In this document: in pieces, positions 42,884 to 51,143 of the stretch
How positions within the stretch are numbered: position 1 is the first letter of the stretch
How the letters are laid out: each line of letters opens with the position of its first letter
Source of the DNA: Neobacillus sp. DY30
GTDB lineage: Bacteria > Bacillota > Bacilli > Bacillales > Cytobacillaceae
Length of the DNA stretch: 64,000 nucleotides
Direction: 5' to 3'
NCBI RefSeq assembly: GCF_030123065.1
Contig: NZ_CP126093.1
Location: forward strand, 3,974,001-4,038,000
Notes under the pieces: generated by a model
What the model saw: only the letters and a program-made list of their open reading frames with translations
What the model was told of the DNA's origin: nothing
The model's database searches: none
Made by a program: the position numbers and the translations under genes

Positions 42884-44092
42884 TTACTGGTACTTCTTTA
42901 ATTCGAGCTTAGCGATCTGAGCACGATGGACTTCATCTGGTCCGTCTGCCAACCGCAATGTTCTCGAGTTTGCCCACATTGCTGCAAGTGGGAAATCATT
43001 GGAAACTCCTGCTCCCCCAAACGCTTGAATTGCCCGATCAATAACACGTAATGCCATGCTTGGTGCCACTACTTTAATCATCGCAATTTCTGTTTTGGCT
43101 TCTTTATTCCCAACAGTATCCATCATATACGCTGCCTTTAGGGTCAAAAGCCTTGCTTGTTCAATTTCAATCCTTGAATCGGCAATCCATTCTTTAATTA
43201 CCCCTTGGCTTGAGAGCGGTTTTCCGAAGGCTTCACGCCTATGAACACGCTTACATAAAAGTTCAAGAGCTCTTTCTGCTGCACCAATCAATCTCATGCA
43301 GTGATGAATTCTTCCAGGACCTAATCTTCCTTGTGCAATTGCAAATCCTTTTCCTTCACCCCACAAAATATTTTCTGCCGGAACACGAACATTTTCAAAG
43401 GTAATTTCAGCGTGACCATGCGGGGCATGGTCATAACCGAAAACAGGCAGCATCCGTTCAATCGTAACCCCAGGTGTATTAAGTGGTACAAGGATCATCG
43501 ACTGTTGTTCATGACGGTTAGCATTAAAGTCTGTTTTTCCCATAACAATGGCAATTTTACACCTAGGGTCTCCTGCTCCAGACGACCACCATTTACGTCC
43601 ATTAATGATGTACTCATCACCATCTCTAATAATGCTTGCTTCGATATTTGTTGCATCGGACGAAGCAACTGCCGGTTCTGTCATTGAAAAGCAAGACCGA
43701 ATTTCTCCTGCTAATAATGGTTTTAGCCACTTTTCCTTATGTTCCTCTTTACCGTAGCGAACCAGTACTTCCATGTTACCGGAATCCGGCGCACTACAGT
43801 TAAATACTTCGGGTCCTATTAGCGATCGTCCCATAATTTCGCAAAGCGGGGCATATTCCAGATTATTTAAACCTGCACCAAATTCACTTTCCGGGAGAAA
43901 TAAATTCCAGAGACCTGCAGCCTTTGCCTTTTCCTTTAAATCTTCCATTACCTGAGGTACAGCACTCCACCGATTTTCCTGTTCGTTCAGTTGCTGCTCG
44001 TACACTTTTTCATTGGGATAAACATATTCCTCCATAAAAGTTGCTAGTTTAGTCTGTAGCTCTCTTACTCTAGCAGAATATAAAAAATCCAT
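42884..44092 (-). CDS. Acyl-CoA dehydrogenase
   Basis: The 402-residue FAD enzyme contains the family signatures [17 protein letters not shown] and [21 protein letters not shown], and the C-terminal [15 protein letters not shown] and [20 protein letters not shown]. The GPDEVH segment and N-terminal [20 protein letters not shown] resemble the long-chain ACAD10/11-type branch, which matches the APH-like kinase in the partner operon. It introduces the first double bond in beta-oxidation. It is the first gene of its operon. Confidence 0.93.
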   Translation of the reverse strand: MDFLYSARVRELQTKLATFMEEYVYPNEKVYEQQLNEQENRWSAVPQVMEDLKEKAKAAGLWNLFLPESEFGAGLNNLEYAPLCEIMGRSLIGPEVFNCSAPDSGNMEVLVRYGKEEHKEKWLKPLLAGEIRSCFSMTEPAVASSDATNIEASIIRDGDEYIINGRKWWSSGAGDPRCKIAIVMGKTDFNANRHEQQSMILVPLNTPGVTIERMLPVFGYDHAPHGHAEITFENVRVPAENILWGEGKGFAIAQGRLGPGRIHHCMRLIGAAERALELLCKRVHRREAFGKPLSSQGVIKEWIADSRIEIEQARLLTLKAAYMMDTVGNKEAKTEIAMIKVVAPSMALRVIDRAIQAFGGAGVSNDFPLAAMWANSRTLRLADGPDEVHRAQIAKLELKKYQ

Positions 44093-44109
44093 TACTTCAC
44101 CCCTTTACA

Positions 44110-44125
44110 TACTAACCAGTTGGTA
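44110..44125 (-). promoter_or_regulatory. TetR-type operator, copy 2
   Basis: TACTAACCAGTTGGTA, 18 bases before the acyl-CoA dehydrogenase start. It is nearly palindromic (TAC-YAAC-CAG-TTGG-TA) and matches the site at 40446-40461 in the opposite orientation. Confidence 0.72.
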
Positions 44126-44189
44126 TTAGATTTATTATACCTCCAAACATTAAATATTCAAATTTATTTCTAAATATTCTAACAAATAT

Positions 44190-44384
44190 TTAATATCTCT
44201 TTATTCCTTTTTTTTGCTTATTCATTAACTCATGTGATTTTTCAATAATATCGGTAAGTACATCGCCTTTATACACGCGACCTAATTTGAGGTTTTCTTG
44301 GTAGTATTCAACAATTTCGTCCAGTTTGTCAGAAGTTTCTTTTGAAATTCTTACATTTAATTGTATTCTTCCATTTTCAGCCAT
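44190..44384 (-). CDS. Ribbon-helix-helix-like small DNA-binding protein
   Basis: This 64-residue protein (from ATG 44384, AGGAG seven bases upstream) begins with a beta strand typical of ribbon-helix-helix proteins (GRIQLNVRISKETSDKLDEI) followed by two helices and a basic tail. Such dimers bind DNA as repressors or antitoxins. No toxin partner is visible beside it, so a regulator role is inferred. A similar but distinct small protein occurs at 47054-47227. Confidence 0.7.
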   Translation of the reverse strand: MAENGRIQLNVRISKETSDKLDEIVEYYQENLKLGRVYKGDVLTDIIEKSHELMNKQKKGIKRY

Positions 44385-44653
44385 GGGAGACACTCCTATC
44401 ATATGTATAGCAAACTGCTAGCATTTTGCAAAATACGTGTTATTACCTGATTATATACTATTATTCTGCACTTTTTTCAAAAAAAACGAAAAAAACATGA
44501 CAATTACTCCCCTGCTATTTTATAGTTTTTACTCCTTTAATAAACATTAACTTTTGCAGCCGCTCATCTAATTTTCATTAAATTATTCAGCATAATTTAT
44601 TACATAAAATTATTAATTTTGCCCCAAATTATCGTGAGGAGGTTCATACGCAT

Positions 44654-45535
44654 ATGGGTTTATCATGGCTATTTAGTTTATTACTTTTGATTCAACCAGT
44701 AATTTCTCAAGCTAGTGTCCAATTAACGAAAGATGGGAAACCTATTTCGCATATCAAAAGAGAAGAGTATTCTGTCGGTGATCCGAATTACTTTATTCTA
44801 AATACTGAGAAATACGATCAGCTGGTCCGGGAGTTAGAAAAAAAGTTTTCTGTTAATCCTAAAGATGCAAAATTGGATCCTTATGGAAATATTATTCCGG
44901 AGCAGCTTGGGCTCAATGTTAATCGACAAGCTTTTACAGAAAGTTTTTATTCCTTTTTTTTCGAACAAAGCACTTCAGACATAGAGATGCCCATGTATCC
45001 TATTTATCCAAAAGTAGATAGTGAATTGCTATCAGACATTCGAAGTATTCGTATCGGTCGTTATATTACTTCTTTTAATCCAAGTAATAAAAAGCGTTCA
45101 ACTAATATTAAGTTAGCTGTTGAAGCCATTAATAATCATGTCGTTTTCCCTGGTGAAACATTTTCATTTAATAAAGTAGTCGGTAAAAGAACAACAGAAA
45201 AAGGCTACGAAAAAGCTAAAGTCATTGTAAGGGGCGAATATGCAGAAGATATCGGGGGAGGAATTTGTCAGGTTTCTTCGACATTATTCAATGCTGTTGA
45301 TAGTGCAGGGTTAAAAATTGTCCAGCGTTTTTCTCACAGTCGGCATGTCCCGTATATTCCACCAGGACGTGACGCAACCGTCAGTTGGTATGGACCCGAC
45401 TTCGAATTTAAAAACATGTACAATCAACCGATATTAATTCAAGCTAGAACAATGGGTCATCTTTTAGTGATTAAGTTATATTCATCTGAAGTCATTGAAT
45501 ACACGCCAAAGAAAGTTCCATTTCCTCCACTGTGA
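44654..45535 (+). CDS. VanW family exported protein
   Basis: The 293-residue protein has a short N-terminal signal helix (GLSWLFSLLLLIQPVISQA) and a VanW domain (about 135-285) with FPGETFSFNKVVGKRTTEKG, the invariant GGGICQVSSTLFNAV and RFSHSRHVPYIPPGRDATV. VanW-like proteins occur with cell-wall and glycopeptide-resistance functions, but their biochemistry is not settled. GAGGAGG lies ten bases before the ATG, and a clean terminator follows. Confidence 0.88.
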   Translation: MGLSWLFSLLLLIQPVISQASVQLTKDGKPISHIKREEYSVGDPNYFILNTEKYDQLVRELEKKFSVNPKDAKLDPYGNIIPEQLGLNVNRQAFTESFYSFFFEQSTSDIEMPMYPIYPKVDSELLSDIRSIRIGRYITSFNPSNKKRSTNIKLAVEAINNHVVFPGETFSFNKVVGKRTTEKGYEKAKVIVRGEYAEDIGGGICQVSSTLFNAVDSAGLKIVQRFSHSRHVPYIPPGRDATVSWYGPDFEFKNMYNQPILIQARTMGHLLVIKLYSSEVIEYTPKKVPFPPL

Positions 45536-45563
45536 AAAAGCCCGCATAAATGCGGACTTTTTT
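45536..45563. terminator. Terminator after the vanW-like gene
   Basis: AAAAGCCCGCA-TAAA-TGCGGACTTTT with one mismatch and a T run. It is convergent with the next gene and may act on both. Confidence 0.85.
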
Positions 45564-45832
45564 TAATGATTTTTTTGATCATTTTTTAAAGCACTTGCCA
45601 ATAATTCTTCAGAGAACTCAGCAAGTGCGGTGTTATTTAAATTAATATTATTTTTCGGTGTAAAGCTTTGGACCACATTCTGAAAGGGCTGTGCAATATT
45701 TTTTCGTTTTCCTCTTGTAAGACCAAAAACGGCAGCGCTAATTCCCACTCCGATCAGAGAAACCCACATAGTCCCTCTTCCCCTGCGCTTTTTACCAAAC
45801 AAATTAAAAAACGGTTTTACCATATCTCTCAT
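45563..45832 (-). CDS. Small membrane protein of unknown function (89 aa)
   Basis: From ATG 45832 (AAAGGAG upstream) it encodes 89 residues: a basic N terminus (FGKKRRGRGT), one glycine-rich helix (MWVSLIGVGISAAVFGLT) flanked by RGKRK, and a polar C-terminal half. Similar one-helix Bacillus proteins are known only as hypothetical. No partner is evident, and it is convergent with the VanW gene. Confidence 0.65.
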   Translation of the reverse strand: MRDMVKPFFNLFGKKRRGRGTMWVSLIGVGISAAVFGLTRGKRKNIAQPFQNVVQSFTPKNNINLNNTALAEFSEELLASALKNDQKNH

Positions 45833-45969
45833 CCAAAGCACTCCTTTATTTAACATTAAATGGAAAGTAAAACATCCCTTCCATTAGCTTAATGTTTGTA
45901 TTTAAAGAGAGAATATGATTGGTAAACTCCTGTTAAAATGTTATTTGTTTATATATTTCACATAATATG

Positions 45970-46461
45970 TTAAAGCTTTTTTATCCTTACCGGGCTCACC
46001 ATAAGAATTGAAAGTAAAAGGGTAATGAATGCATTACTATACAGGAATAACCCCATAGAAGCCATTAGTAGTCCAGCTGCCGTTATAGGCAGTCCCATAA
46101 AATAACCTCTTGTTGGTTTCACATTAAATTTTGCCAACCGTAAAGCCCCCATAGTTGGAAATAACACAAATGCGATGGTTGTCAAAATGGACGGAGGTTC
46201 CAACGAGTAAAATAGTAGTGCAGGTGCAACACCTAGACTGACTATGTCGGCTAGAGAATCAAGTTCTACTCCGAATTCACTATTTACCTTCAATCTTCTC
46301 GCTAACCGTCCATCAAAAAAATCGAATATTGTAGATAAAAAAATAAACATGGCAGCCACCTGTAAGTATCCGTTCATATTAAAAGTTATCGAAAATACCC
46401 CTGATAATAAATTTCCAATCGTAAATAAATTTGGCATCGCTCTCACCAGATGGTTTATCAA
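45970..46461 (-). CDS. pssA: CDP-diacylglycerol-serine O-phosphatidyltransferase
   Basis: This 163-residue membrane enzyme carries the CDP-alcohol phosphotransferase motif D-G-x2-A-R-x8-G-x3-D-x3-D (FDFFDGRLARRLKVNSEFG then VELDSLADIV). It joins serine to CDP-diacylglycerol to give phosphatidylserine, the precursor of phosphatidylethanolamine. The frame opens with TTG just after GGGGAG; GTG or ATG a few codons on are alternatives. Length is close to B. subtilis PssA (177). No phosphatidylserine decarboxylase gene is adjacent. Confidence 0.9.
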   Translation of the reverse strand: MINHLVRAMPNLFTIGNLLSGVFSITFNMNGYLQVAAMFIFLSTIFDFFDGRLARRLKVNSEFGVELDSLADIVSLGVAPALLFYSLEPPSILTTIAFVLFPTMGALRLAKFNVKPTRGYFMGLPITAAGLLMASMGLFLYSNAFITLLLSILMVSPVRIKKL

Positions 46462-46609
46462 GCAGCTCCCCCCTTTTTTGTGGCAATCCTTCTATCCACT
46501 GATGCTTCTTTAATATTCTGCACCAAATTTCTATTTGTGAATCTGAAATATGATATAGGTATTATAAATACCATTTCGTCAAAAGATAGTAGTGAAAGGG
46601 TGGTTGACA

Positions 46610-46861
46610 ATGGACAAAACTTTGGGCTATTTACGTGAAATCTTATCAAATTACACTGATGACCATTCCGAGGGCAGACACTTATATCGAAAATTGTCTG
46701 AAGGGAATTTTTCAAATGAGGGTGATTTTGTAAGACATCTGACTCAAAAGGAAATTAACTTTTTAAATAACATGCTTCCTAGGGAAATTAACCATGCCAA
46801 AGAAGAACAAGATGAAAAACGAGCTCATGAATTGAATGAAGTATACGAACTCCTATTTTAG
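46610..46861 (+). CDS. csgA: Sigma-G-type small acid-soluble spore protein CsgA
   Basis: From ATG 46610 (AAAGGGTGG upstream) it encodes 83 residues closely patterned on B. subtilis CsgA: MDKTLGYLREILSN at the start and QDEKRAHELNEVYELL at the end. CsgA is made in the forespore late in sporulation and its role is not well defined. A TGAATC and TATTATA pair about 16 bases apart (near 46538 and 46560) is a weak candidate for a forespore promoter. Confidence 0.88.
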   Translation: MDKTLGYLREILSNYTDDHSEGRHLYRKLSEGNFSNEGDFVRHLTQKEINFLNNMLPREINHAKEEQDEKRAHELNEVYELLF

Positions 46862-46874
46862 TTTTAACCCAGAG

Positions 46875-47035
46875 ATGTTAGTTTTTTCCTAGCATCTCTG
46901 CTAAGGGAAATAATTCGAGTTCCTTTTTACATATTTCCTAGGTAAGCGCATACAACGACAAAACACGATGTTTTATCTTTCTTTTTCTTCAATAAACGAC
47001 AGAAAGCGAGCGATTTCATAAGATCGCCCGCCTCC
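46875..47035. other. Two hairpins between csgA and the small RHH gene
   Basis: AGAGATGTTAG/CTAGCATCTCT forms a stem near 46871-46901. GCGAGCGAT/ATCGCCCGC forms another near 47008-47033, followed on the minus strand by TTTCTGT; the latter could end the RHH-SPFH transcript. No gene was found between them. Confidence 0.45.
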
Positions 47036-47053
47036 GCTGATAAATCTGCCTGC

Positions 47054-47227
47054 TTATTTTTCATTTTTCCTACTGGAGTTTTTAAGTCTCCCCGAGTCTT
47101 TTAGACCTTTTTTTATGATTATTTCTATTTGAGCATTTACACTACGGAGTTCATCATCCGCCCATTTTTCAAGCGCGTCGTAAATTTGCTGATCAATGCG
47201 CAATAGAAATCTTTTTTTCTCAGCCAC
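47054..47227 (-). CDS. Arc-like ribbon-helix-helix protein (57 aa)
   Basis: This 57-residue protein, from GTG 47227, reads AEKKRFLLRIDQQIYDALEK WADDELRSVNAQIEIIIKKG then a basic tail. The strand-helix-helix order and the R-x-D residues match Arc/MetJ-type small proteins. It starts 12 bases after the SPFH gene stop, so both are probably made from one mRNA. In Bacillus, SPFH genes are often followed by such a small gene. The role of the pair is unknown. Confidence 0.78.
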   Translation of the reverse strand: MAEKKRFLLRIDQQIYDALEKWADDELRSVNAQIEIIIKKGLKDSGRLKNSSRKNEK

Positions 47228-47239
47228 TATACCACAACC

Positions 47240-48106
47240 TTAATAGATACTTCCTGTATTGATTATCGGCTGGCTTCCCTTTTCTGAAACTATCGCTACC
47301 ATTAAATTGTTTACCATTTGCGCTTTTTTTTCCTCATCAAGCTCGACAATCCCCTCTGTACTCAATTGGTCAATCGCAGATTTTACCATTGATACAGCTC
47401 CCTCAACAATGACTTTTCTAGCAGCTAAAACTGCCTTAGCTTGTTGTCGTTGAAGCATTGCATGAGCAATCTCACTAGAATAGGCTAAGTGCATGATTCT
47501 AGCTTCGATAATTTCCACACCAGCCAGCTGAAGCCTATTCTGCAGGTCCTTCGTTAATTCTTCTGCAACCTCATCAGAATGCTGACGCAAAGAGATTTCA
47601 TAATCATTATTAAAGTTATCATATGGATATTGACTTGCAATGTGGCGCAAACCCGTTTCACTTTGAGTATGCACGAATTCTTTATAATCTTCAACATCGA
47701 AAACCGCTTTTGCGGAATCAAACACCTTATAAACGACTACTGCAGCAATTTCAATTGGGTTACCCTCCAAGTCATTAACTTTTAATTTATCACTGTTGAA
47801 ATTAATAACTCTAAGTGAGACATTTTTTCGAATTGTTAACGGAACAGACAACCAAAAGCCTTCCTCTTTGATGACCCCAAGATAACTTCCAAAAAGTGTA
47901 AAAACCTTTGCTTGATTTGGTTGAATAATCGTGAACCCTGATATTACAAGGACAGTTAAGATGAGGGTTATAAAAGCTCCAGCCAAAATAAGAAAATTCT
48001 CAGTCAATAAAAATTGCCTGAAACTAAATATCATTATTCCACCAAATATAAGAAAAAGAACAACACCAATTATCCCATTCACCTTTAACATTTCTTTTTC
48101 TTTCAA
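47240..48106 (-). CDS. SPFH (stomatin/prohibitin) domain membrane protein
   Basis: The start is set at TTG 48106, eight bases after AAAGGAG. Two hydrophobic segments (about 12-34 and 40-62) are followed by an SPFH domain (about 65-250: VFTLFGSYLGVIKEEGFWLS, GNPIEIAAVVVYKVFDSAKA, LAGVEIIEARIMHLAYSSEI), then an Ala-rich coiled stretch. SPFH proteins build large membrane rings and organise lipid domains or proteases. It shares a transcript with the small RHH gene. Confidence 0.9.
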   Translation of the reverse strand: MKEKEMLKVNGIIGVVLFLIFGGIMIFSFRQFLLTENFLILAGAFITLILTVLVISGFTIIQPNQAKVFTLFGSYLGVIKEEGFWLSVPLTIRKNVSLRVINFNSDKLKVNDLEGNPIEIAAVVVYKVFDSAKAVFDVEDYKEFVHTQSETGLRHIASQYPYDNFNNDYEISLRQHSDEVAEELTKDLQNRLQLAGVEIIEARIMHLAYSSEIAHAMLQRQQAKAVLAARKVIVEGAVSMVKSAIDQLSTEGIVELDEEKKAQMVNNLMVAIVSEKGSQPIINTGSIY

Positions 48107-48173
48107 GTCAATCACTCCTTTGTAATATTCTATATCATTATGATATCACTTTAATATCAAAATAGATACAAAA

Positions 48174-48195
48174 AAACCGCCAAAACGGCAGTTTT
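48174..48195 (-). terminator. Terminator after the second yitT-like gene
   Basis: AACCGCC-AAAA-CGGCAGTT with A run on the left, giving T residues on the minus strand. Confidence 0.65.
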
Positions 48196-48196
48196 C

Positions 48197-49114
48197 TTAA
48201 TGTATATCTCTTTTCTTGAACCTGCCTCCGCGAACTTCCGCGATATCAGCAACGGCAAGGAATGCATTTTCATCATTCTCAGTAACGATTTCTTTTAATT
48301 TTGCTTCCTCTAGACGATTAATCACACAGAATATTACCTTCTTATGATCACCCGAGTAAGCACCTTCTCCATTTATATACGTAACGCCACGGCCAAGGCG
48401 GTTCATAATTGCCTGACCAATTTCTTGAGAATTGTCGCTAATAATCCAAACCGATTTGGATTCGTCTAAACCGGTAACGGTGATATCAATGGTTTTGTAA
48501 GCTACAAAGTAGGCAATCAACGAGTACATTGCCCGATCCCAGGAAAAAACAAAGCCTGCGCTTCCAAGAATAAATAAATTAAAAAACATGATAATTTCAC
48601 CAACAGAGAAAGGAAGCTTTTTATTAAAAAGAATAGCAAGAATTTCAGTCCCATCCAGGGATCCTCCATAGCGGATGACCATCCCAACCCCAATTCCGAG
48701 AACGATTCCCCCAAAAACGGTTGCAAGTAAGATATCCTGAGTAAATGCAGGTACTGGATGAAGCAATGTGGTGCCAATTGATAGAATAATAATTCCATAA
48801 AGAGTGGATAAAGCGAAGGTTTTTCCAATTTGTTTATAACCGATATAGAAAAATGGGATATTAAGAAGAAAGATAAATAAACCTAATTTCCAACCAGTCA
48901 AATAGGAAAGCATAATCGATATACCTACAATGCCTCCATCAATAACATGATTGGGTACAAGAAAAATTTCCAACCCTATGGCCATTAATGCTGCACCAAC
49001 TGTAATAAGCATAATTCTTTGAATAATCTTAGTAGTTGGCAATCCCCGGTGTTGAACTTTTTCCATGACCACTCTTTGTTGCTCATTTTCACTAATATTT
49101 GGAATTCCTGACAT
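48197..49114 (-). CDS. YitT family membrane protein with DUF2179 domain
   Basis: The 305-residue protein has five to six helices in the first 210 residues (MAIGLEIFLVPNHVIDGGIV, RYGGSLDGTEILAILFNKKL) and a C-terminal DUF2179 domain (about 225-300, SVWIISDNSQEIGQAIMNRL, DENAFLAVADIAEVRGGRF). YitT proteins are widespread in Firmicutes with no firm function. AAAGGGG precedes the ATG. It is the full-length version of the shorter paralogue at 28140. Confidence 0.88.
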   Translation of the reverse strand: MSGIPNISENEQQRVVMEKVQHRGLPTTKIIQRIMLITVGAALMAIGLEIFLVPNHVIDGGIVGISIMLSYLTGWKLGLFIFLLNIPFFYIGYKQIGKTFALSTLYGIIILSIGTTLLHPVPAFTQDILLATVFGGIVLGIGVGMVIRYGGSLDGTEILAILFNKKLPFSVGEIIMFFNLFILGSAGFVFSWDRAMYSLIAYFVAYKTIDITVTGLDESKSVWIISDNSQEIGQAIMNRLGRGVTYINGEGAYSGDHKKVIFCVINRLEEAKLKEIVTENDENAFLAVADIAEVRGGRFKKRDIH

Positions 49115-50258
49115 TATCTTGCCCCTTTCGGATAAATTTCTAATTCCATTATATCAGTAAATTGATAGTTTTTTGAATTTTTACTCATTTTTATTTCCCA
49201 GTTTTTTCATGTCGTTTACGAAATTTTCATGGAGCCAAGTGTCTTCCGTTCCTATCAAGAGAGTGCCTATATCAATAATTTGCTGTAATAAAACCATTGA
49301 AAGACAGTAAAGAAGCCGCCTCTATTGAGACAGCTTCTTGGGAATTTAACCTCTTAGGGGACCCAACCATGACATCAGCCAAAATGTCGCTTCATTCTTC
49401 CATTTAGTCATTTTACTGGTCTTAATAGAAGGTCTAAGCTTTAGCCAATGGGTGTTGTTCCGTTGAAGGAATTAATTCACATGAAATGTGATGGAATTCA
49501 AATTCCTTTAAAGAAACAAAACTTACTGGTATTACCGGGACTCATATCCTTTATTTGGGTCAGCTTCCTGGCAATGTAGGATTTGAATTGGTTTAAGGGT
49601 TAGATAACTATATTGATAAAGAGGCTTCATTTATCAACTATATTTATCTGCTAACTTAATCCATTCTCTTTAGTTGGGCTTCTTTTCAAAAACTAGGACC
49701 AAATAGAGTTTTTGCTTCTATTTGTCTCGGTTATTGGAATTTTGATTCTTCTTTTCTTCATTACTTTAGGTTTCTTCTCGAAAAGGAAGCTTCCATCATA
49801 ATTTTAAGAAAAATCATTTTGGCTTTAGGGATTTACCTACGTACATTTTGAATAGGTAGATAAAGTTTACCTTACTCCCAGATCCAATAACTTTTGTCTT
49901 TGTTTTGAATAGTCAATTCACTCATTCACTAAATAGAATGTTTTGTCGAATTACACCTTTCCAATTCAAGTTACATCGCTCCACTTACCAAACATTGCAA
50001 ATGGAAAACCTTTACTACTCGTTCACAAACGGAACGAACACGGATGGTTGAGTCTCCTAAGAAGTTAATTATTTATTTATCCTTTACATCTATAGTATAG
50101 CACCAGAAATATCCCTTTTACACATGGTGTTGTGACAAATTGGTGAATATTTCAAAATTACTAGACTATTATAAAAATTAACGGTATAACTATTAAATTA
50201 TTTATTGTAATTTAACAATTATTTGATTACGCTAGAAACAGCAAAGGGGGAGAGAAAT
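49115..50258. other. 1.1-kb non-coding region with remnants
   Basis: No open frame of normal length occurs. A hairpin AAGAAGC...GCTTCTT lies at about 49310-49339. From about 49369 to 49801 broken hydrophobic frames suggest a dead membrane gene. The last 300 bases are AT-rich and hold the promoter area of the following GNAT gene. Nothing else was recognised. Confidence 0.5.
49369..49801 (+). pseudogene. Possible decayed membrane protein gene
   Basis: Pieces in changing frames are hydrophobic and end in a typical helix with a basic tail: FHLVILLVLIEGLSFSQWVL near 49400, LVLPGLISFIWVSFLAM near 49530, and FLLLFVSVIGILILLFFITL then GFFSKRKLPS before TAA 49799. Stops and frame changes separate them. 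This pattern fits decay of a multi-helix protein gene, but the original family is not recognisable and chance hydrophobicity of AT-rich DNA is not excluded. Confidence 0.35.
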
Positions 50259-51041
50259 ATGATTAGAAAATTGACGCAAAATGACCACGACATAGTCCTT
50301 TCTTTTTTAAGTGAAGAACCCTCCATCAATTTATTTATTATTGGAGATATAGAGGTTTTTGGCTATGATTCTGACTTCCAAGAAATCTGGGCTGAATTCA
50401 ATAAACAGGGAGAAATCAAGGCTGTACTACTCAGATTCTATCAATCCTTTATCCCTTATGCAAAAGGCGAATTTAACGTTGGTGAGTTTGTATCAATTAT
50501 GACCTCCTATCCAAGGCCGTTCTTCCTATCCGGTAAATCAGATATTGTTGAGAAATTCGAAGCATTCCAGGATCTTCAGCTTGGTACAAAGCAGGAAACT
50601 TATTTTGCGGAGTGTAAAAGTACTGAAAATCTTGGTGAAACTGATATAGAAATAAAAAAAGCCACACTTGATGACATTGACCGCATTTTATCTATCCGCA
50701 GATCAATTGATGAATTTCAAATTAGAGAAGATGCGGCTGAAATGTTACAAACTTCGATGCAAACCAATACTGCTAGAAGCTACTTCACCGAAGATAGCGG
50801 ACAGATGACAGCATGTGTTTCTACGACAGCTGAAAATTCCATTTCTGCTATGATTGTAGGTGTTTGTACCCGGAAGGAATATCGCCGCAAAGGATTAGCA
50901 ACAGCAATTATGCAAAAGCTTTTTAAAGATGTGTTAAATGAAGGTAAAGTTCTATGCTTATTTTATGATAATCCTGAGGCTGGCCGAATCTATAAACGGC
51001 TTGGATTTAAGGATATTGGAAAGTGGACGATGTACAGATAA
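50259..51041 (+). CDS. GNAT family N-acetyltransferase, two-part
   Basis: From ATG 50259 (AAAGGGGGAG upstream) it encodes 260 residues. The C-terminal part (about 130-258) has the GNAT acetyl-CoA loop VGVCTRKEYRRKGLATAIMQ and the end YDNPEAGRIYKRLGFKDIG. The N-terminal half resembles the non-catalytic half of two-lobed acetyltransferases. Acceptor is unknown. A terminator follows the stop directly. Confidence 0.88.
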   Translation: MIRKLTQNDHDIVLSFLSEEPSINLFIIGDIEVFGYDSDFQEIWAEFNKQGEIKAVLLRFYQSFIPYAKGEFNVGEFVSIMTSYPRPFFLSGKSDIVEKFEAFQDLQLGTKQETYFAECKSTENLGETDIEIKKATLDDIDRILSIRRSIDEFQIREDAAEMLQTSMQTNTARSYFTEDSGQMTACVSTTAENSISAMIVGVCTRKEYRRKGLATAIMQKLFKDVLNEGKVLCLFYDNPEAGRIYKRLGFKDIGKWTMYR

Positions 51042-51049
51042 AATATGCA

Positions 51050-51079
51050 AAAACTCCTTATATTAATTTAGGAGTTTTT
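51050..51079 (+). terminator. Terminator after the GNAT gene
   Basis: AAAACTCCT and AGGAGTTTT form a stem around TATATTAATTT, with TTTTTT after it. Confidence 0.85.
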
Positions 51080-51143
51080 TGTTATTTCAATTTACCGTTA
51101 GGGAACATTAGCAGTATCACTATGTTTGAAAGGAAGTCTGCTT

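Noticed and set aside
44190..44384. Toxin-antitoxin module
   Set aside because: The ribbon-helix-helix gene has no toxin-like partner on either side.
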